Below are positions 4,401 to 5,746 of a DNA stretch of 5,746 nucleotides, piece after piece; the stretch's first letter is position 1, and the number at the start of each line of letters is the position of its first letter. Both the position numbers and the translations under genes were made by a program. The notes under the pieces were generated by a model. That model was not told where the DNA came from. It worked only from the letters and a program-made list of their open reading frames with translations, and made no database searches. Source of the DNA: an uncultured Lachnospiraceae bacterium (lineage in GTDB: Bacteria; Bacillota; Clostridia; Lachnospirales; Lachnospiraceae); contig CADBUD010000382.1 in the NCBI GenBank assembly GCA_902797785.1, forward strand, positions 1-5,746, written 5' to 3'.

Positions 4401-5746
4401 AAAAGAGAATGGAGTGGATGGATCCAAAATTTGCAGATGTCAAGACCTTGTATCAGTCCCTCGGAAACAGTGTTTCCAATCAGATTTCCGTAACGTCAGC
4501 AGAAAAAGACGGAAAGGTCATCCTGACAGCAACAGTTTCAGATAATAATGCAAAATATGTAGAATTTGTTCTCAACGGAACACCGCTTACCGGAGCAGAC
4601 GGTTCGAAATATATCGCCGTTTCCAGTAAAAAAGCAGAAATCGAAGCGGATGCCTCCCTCCTTGAGGCAGAGAGCACGGGATATCATACCGTACAGGTTT
4701 TAGGAGTCAATTCCTCTAAATCCTATATTTCAGAGGAAAGCAATTTTACCAATTTTACCTTTAAATCCGGCACAGGCCAGGGAGAAGGCGGAGAAGAGCC
4801 GGAAGAACCGGCAGCCGCATTAAAGGGAACGGCAGTCATCGGGACTTCCGGAAACGGAAAAGAAGCGGTGATCGGAGAGACTCTCACAGTCACAGTAACC
4901 GGCAGCAACAATACCGGTGAGTTCAGCTACCAATGGAAGCGAGATGGAGCAGAGATCGTGGGTGCTACAAAGACTTCTTACCAGCTCGTGAAAGAGGATG
5001 TGGGAAAGAAAATCAGTGTCGTGATTCAAAGTACGGTTCAGACCGGCAGTATTTCGGTAGAATTTGCCAAGACGATTGTAGAAAAAGCGCAGGAGGAAGA
5101 ACCGCAGGCGCTGACGGGAACCGTCACGATTACCTCGACCGGCACCAAAGAAAAGGCAGAAGTGTCGGAGACCCTGACGGCTACAGTCACAAAGAGCAAT
5201 AATACCGGTGTCCTCAGCTATCAGTGGCAAAGGGACGGTGCAAATATTTCCGGAGCAGTAAAATCCACATATCAGCTGGTCAACGAGGATGTAGGAAAGA
5301 AAATTCGTGTTATCGTAACGAGCTCCATCCAGACAGGACAATTAACAGCAGAGCTCGCAAAGGAAATCGCAGCAGAAAATCAGGGAACCGGTGGAAATGA
5401 GCAGGGAACCGGCGGAAATGGACAGGGCACTGGCGGAAATGAGCAGGAAACTGGTGGAAACGGAAATACCTCTGGAAACGGAGAAACCCTACTGGTAAAA
5501 CAAATCAGCCTGACCTTCCCGGTGAAAACGATGCAGGTCTATGGAAAAGCAAAATTGACAGTACAGATTTCTCCGGCAGGAGCTTCGAAAGAGGTTTCCT
5601 TTGAGAGCAGCGCACCGAAAATAGCCAGTGTCGCAGCAGATGGAACGGTTACGGCAAAGGCCGCCGGAACAGCAGTCATCACAGTAAAAGCCAAGGATGG
5701 CAGCAATAAAACGGCAAAGTACACCATCAAGGTCGCAAAGCCGAAA
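1337..5746 (+). CDS. Secreted multidomain CotH-family kinase with GLUG and Ig-like domains (3' end outside window)
   Basis: An unbroken frame of 1470 codons with no stop before the window edge, so the protein is longer than 1470 residues. Order of parts: signal peptide (1-32); acidic linker (33-75; 16 of 43 residues Asp/Glu); GLUG-type beta-helix module (76-380); atypical bacterial Ig domain with WSSSDEEI (391-472); Ig-like domain (475-556); CotH-type kinase domain (557-1035); beta-rich module (1044-1143); acidic Gly/Glu/Pro linker; Ig-like repeats (1161-1250 and 1258-1347); Gly-rich heptapeptide linker (1349-1382); Big_2-like domain (1385-1470). CotH proteins are atypical kinases; Bacillus CotH (about 360 residues) phosphorylates the spore-coat proteins CotB and CotG. 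This one is at least four times longer and is exported, so it probably acts on extracellular or surface substrates, or serves as an adhesin; neither is shown by the sequence. The anchor (sortase motif, dockerin, SLH or other) would be beyond the window. It is transcribed alone from the promoter at 1245-1274. Domain calls are firm for CotH, good for GLUG and Ig, and the substrate is unknown. Confidence 0.93.
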   Translation, partial: MKKNAAHRQKRRLLSLILSMIFLLTSTLPVMAAKEERAGQEPVLFEEEDLEAEPDADFAEDEPILSDSETPFVPAAIQISTADQLKKIGSDSAYPMSGDYVLTDDIDLSEENWVPLGGYIGKKGTVNPQEANVFSGTFDGQGHVISGLTINLSGSVNQTDCYGQVGLFSVIASNNSADYASVKNLIFTEVNIRTDFSDGLAAVGTLAGEVNGYAMLDNVSVINGSLVINPSASCDTVGAGGVIGECRTNDTAIGNGNISIKNIYNGVNINASGTRADLIYAGGIIGRIAKSACKEVSQCVNTGTIQYVGYDAYAISAAENSNTAYFSGMTNCYYLATGAQTLSSEAAAYSLAQLTSGTLPDGLSSSVWAAEKGCYPVPKLCLTSSAAGQIYLSGLSLEFAEGEKASGVSTEIDLPQSLGSQIISWSSSDEEILKIEDGKAIANPSVIGADTVVFLTAVSQNGYSRTFKLTILSSNKIEAVFDQNYAKVGSPLTVSVKNAGDLSFTYAWKVGGKSISNTTNSYTPTSSDLEKFITVRITATDNSIFWDLSMYVSELPVVYVNTDDGLAVTSNTQKKDATITVQGNSEFDTATYTGKTEIKGRGNSTWNEAVSWGVKKPYKLKLNKKQNLLGLGSGKNKHWVLLANMIDHTNMRNEIVHNFSKDIGMEYSMKTTDVVLILNGQYEGLYELCEHVRIGASRVDVFDWEELGEDIASAIGKANAAIDVDALETQMTEDFSWVTSKSVSFGGTTFQISDYYKDEIPEFTGGFLLDMDFRSTYDAYKYVSTFQTSNGIPMFFRAPEYAKTNSTMLSYANNYINAYEAALKSRDFTTTYQNQNVHYTDLFDLDSLVQYWWVCEFTNNWDSMKNSTYLYKNLNSMAKMGPAWDYDWAFGNINMYSMTGPFVYDNWHTTLCGISPGNGGFAEQNYQNYQWNRYLVKDPYFVTKVYEYYQKYRPTVIEEIIKDGGTIDTLEKKYQTAADANDAKWSSSYSRCSGYAFVNGEKIRTTSQKYNDAVASLKTFIQKRMEWMDPKFADVKTLYQSLGNSVSNQISVTSAEKDGKVILTATVSDNNAKYVEFVLNGTPLTGADGSKYIAVSSKKAEIEADASLLEAESTGYHTVQVLGVNSSKSYISEESNFTNFTFKSGTGQGEGGEEPEEPAAALKGTAVIGTSGNGKEAVIGETLTVTVTGSNNTGEFSYQWKRDGAEIVGATKTSYQLVKEDVGKKISVVIQSTVQTGSISVEFAKTIVEKAQEEEPQALTGTVTITSTGTKEKAEVSETLTATVTKSNNTGVLSYQWQRDGANISGAVKSTYQLVNEDVGKKIRVIVTSSIQTGQLTAELAKEIAAENQGTGGNEQGTGGNGQGTGGNEQETGGNGNTSGNGETLLVKQISLTFPVKTMQVYGKAKLTVQISPAGASKEVSFESSAPKIASVAADGTVTAKAAGTAVITVKAKDGSNKTAKYTIKVAKPK
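1562..2476 (+). other. GLUG-type beta-helix module (residues 76-380)
   Basis: It opens with ISTADQLKKI and DYVLTDDIDLS, then FSGTFDGQGHVISGLTI, the usual entry to secreted GLUG proteins. Gly-rich GLUG-like turns follow at about 203-212 (VGTLAGEVNG), 238-246 (GAGGVIGEC) and 280-288 (YAGGIIGRI). It closes with CYYLATGAQ and a W-x(9)-YPVPKL ending. Such modules form right-handed beta-helices on surface proteins and are thought to act as binding or spacer regions. No protease motif is seen. Confidence 0.75.
3005..4441 (+). other. CotH atypical kinase domain (residues ~557-1035)
   Basis: Family motifs occur in the expected order: KGRGNSTW (599-606); KKPYKLKL (615-622), where Lys619 is a candidate phosphate-contacting lysine; HWVLLANMIDHTNMRNEI (638-655); NGQYEGLYELCEHVRI (679-694); GGFLLDMD (765-772); and GPAWDYDWAFGN (881-892), with acidic residues Asp885 and Asp887 in the place of the metal-binding/catalytic Asp of the family. 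No key motif is missing, so catalytic activity is plausible. Residue roles are inferred by analogy with CotH. About 70 residues between the GLYELCEH and GGFLLDMD motifs form a helical-looking insert. Confidence 0.9.
4817..5377 (+). repeat. Two tandem Ig-like protein repeats (residues 1161-1250 and 1258-1347)
   Basis: The copies start 97 codons apart (4817 and 5108) and align without gaps over 90 residues, with about 51 identities by eye. Both begin A-L-x-G-T, share SNNTG, SYQW-x-RDGA, YQLV-x-EDVGKKI and QTG, and end in an Ala-Lys-x-Ile strand. The S/TYxW core and conserved EDVGKKI resemble bacterial Ig-like stalk domains of surface proteins. The pre-kinase domain at 475-556 (FTYAWKVGGKSI) has the same plan but is much more diverged. 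Confidence 0.85.
5381..5482 (+). repeat. Gly-rich linker encoded by a 21-bp tandem repeat
   Basis: Four 21-bp units (5381-5401, 5402-5422, 5423-5443, 5444-5464) encode the heptapeptide Q-(G/E)-T-G-G-N-(E/G). A shortened 18-bp unit (5465-5482) follows. It joins the Ig repeats to the Big_2-like domain as a flexible spacer. Unit changes keep frame, so linker length may vary between strains. Confidence 0.85.
5489..5746 (+). other. Big_2-like (group 2 bacterial Ig) domain, residues 1385 to window end
   Basis: It carries the Big_2 pattern: KQISLTFPVKTMQVYGKAKL, S-F-E-S-S-A-P-K-I-A-S-V, D-G-T-V-T-A-K-A-A-G-T-A-V-I-T-V and a closing T-A-K-Y-T-I-K-V strand. The domain appears complete, and the frame stays open into the following sequence. 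Such domains usually sit as stalks near the cell-wall end of surface proteins. Confidence 0.85.

Noticed and set aside
4933..5202. Plus-strand frame of 89 codons in another phase inside the Ig-repeat region
   Set aside because: Shadow of the CotH-type gene; the product is low-complexity Arg/Gly/Asp-rich and lacks conserved motifs.
4820..5341. Long open frame of 173 codons on the minus strand
   Set aside because: It lies wholly opposite the two Ig-like repeats. It exists because the repeats share codons and therefore share stop-free antisense. Its Cys/Leu-rich product has no recognisable domain and the + strand frame is clearly coding.
5381..5464. CRISPR-like or regulatory direct repeat
   Set aside because: The units are contiguous without spacers and in frame with a Gly-rich peptide, so they are a coding minisatellite.
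1337..5746. Frameshift or pseudogene in the CotH-type gene
   Set aside because: The frame was read codon by codon to the window edge without a stop, and all domain motifs are in one phase. The missing 3' end is due to the window boundary.

Overview
The window looks like a chromosomal segment from an anaerobic low-GC Gram-positive bacterium of the Clostridia, most likely Lachnospiraceae or a close relative. The grounds are the DapF sequence style, purine-rich ribosome binding sites, moderate-GC genes beside very AT-rich spacer, and a giant secreted protein of the GLUG / CotH / bacterial-Ig type common in gut and rumen Clostridia. This placement is inference, because there is no rRNA or other marker gene.

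Layout, all on the + strand. (1) Bases 1-91 are the last 29 codons of a very A-rich gene (about 19% GC) ending in heptad coiled-coil repeats, which recalls the tails of Rpn / PD-(D/E)XK-nuclease 'transposase' proteins. (2) Bases 92-391 are a roughly 300-base spacer (about 36% GC) with a weak hairpin right after the first gene and a strong 63-base imperfect palindrome at 231-293. (3) Bases 392-1219 are a complete dapF, encoding diaminopimelate epimerase (lysine and meso-DAP for peptidoglycan). (4) Bases 1220-1336 are a short control region with a T-tract, a good extended -10 promoter, two dyads and a ribosome binding site. (5) From 1337 to the window edge runs one uninterrupted reading frame of 1470 codons with no stop.

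That large gene is the notable content. It encodes a secreted multidomain protein: signal peptide, acidic linker, GLUG-type beta-helix module (residues ~76-380), two Ig-like domains (~391-556), a complete CotH-family atypical kinase domain (~557-1035) with its RGNSTW, KKPYKLKL and WDYD motifs intact, another beta-rich module (~1044-1143), two closely related ~90-residue Ig-like repeats, a Gly-rich heptapeptide-repeat linker, and a Big_2-like domain at the window end. In Bacillus the CotH kinases phosphorylate spore-coat proteins. Here the signal peptide and adhesin-like modules suggest a kinase working outside the cell, at the cell surface or on secreted partners. The C-terminus, and hence the anchoring mode, lies beyond the window.

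The three genes do not look like one pathway. dapF is housekeeping, the kinase gene has its own promoter immediately downstream, and the upstream gene tail looks like accessory DNA.
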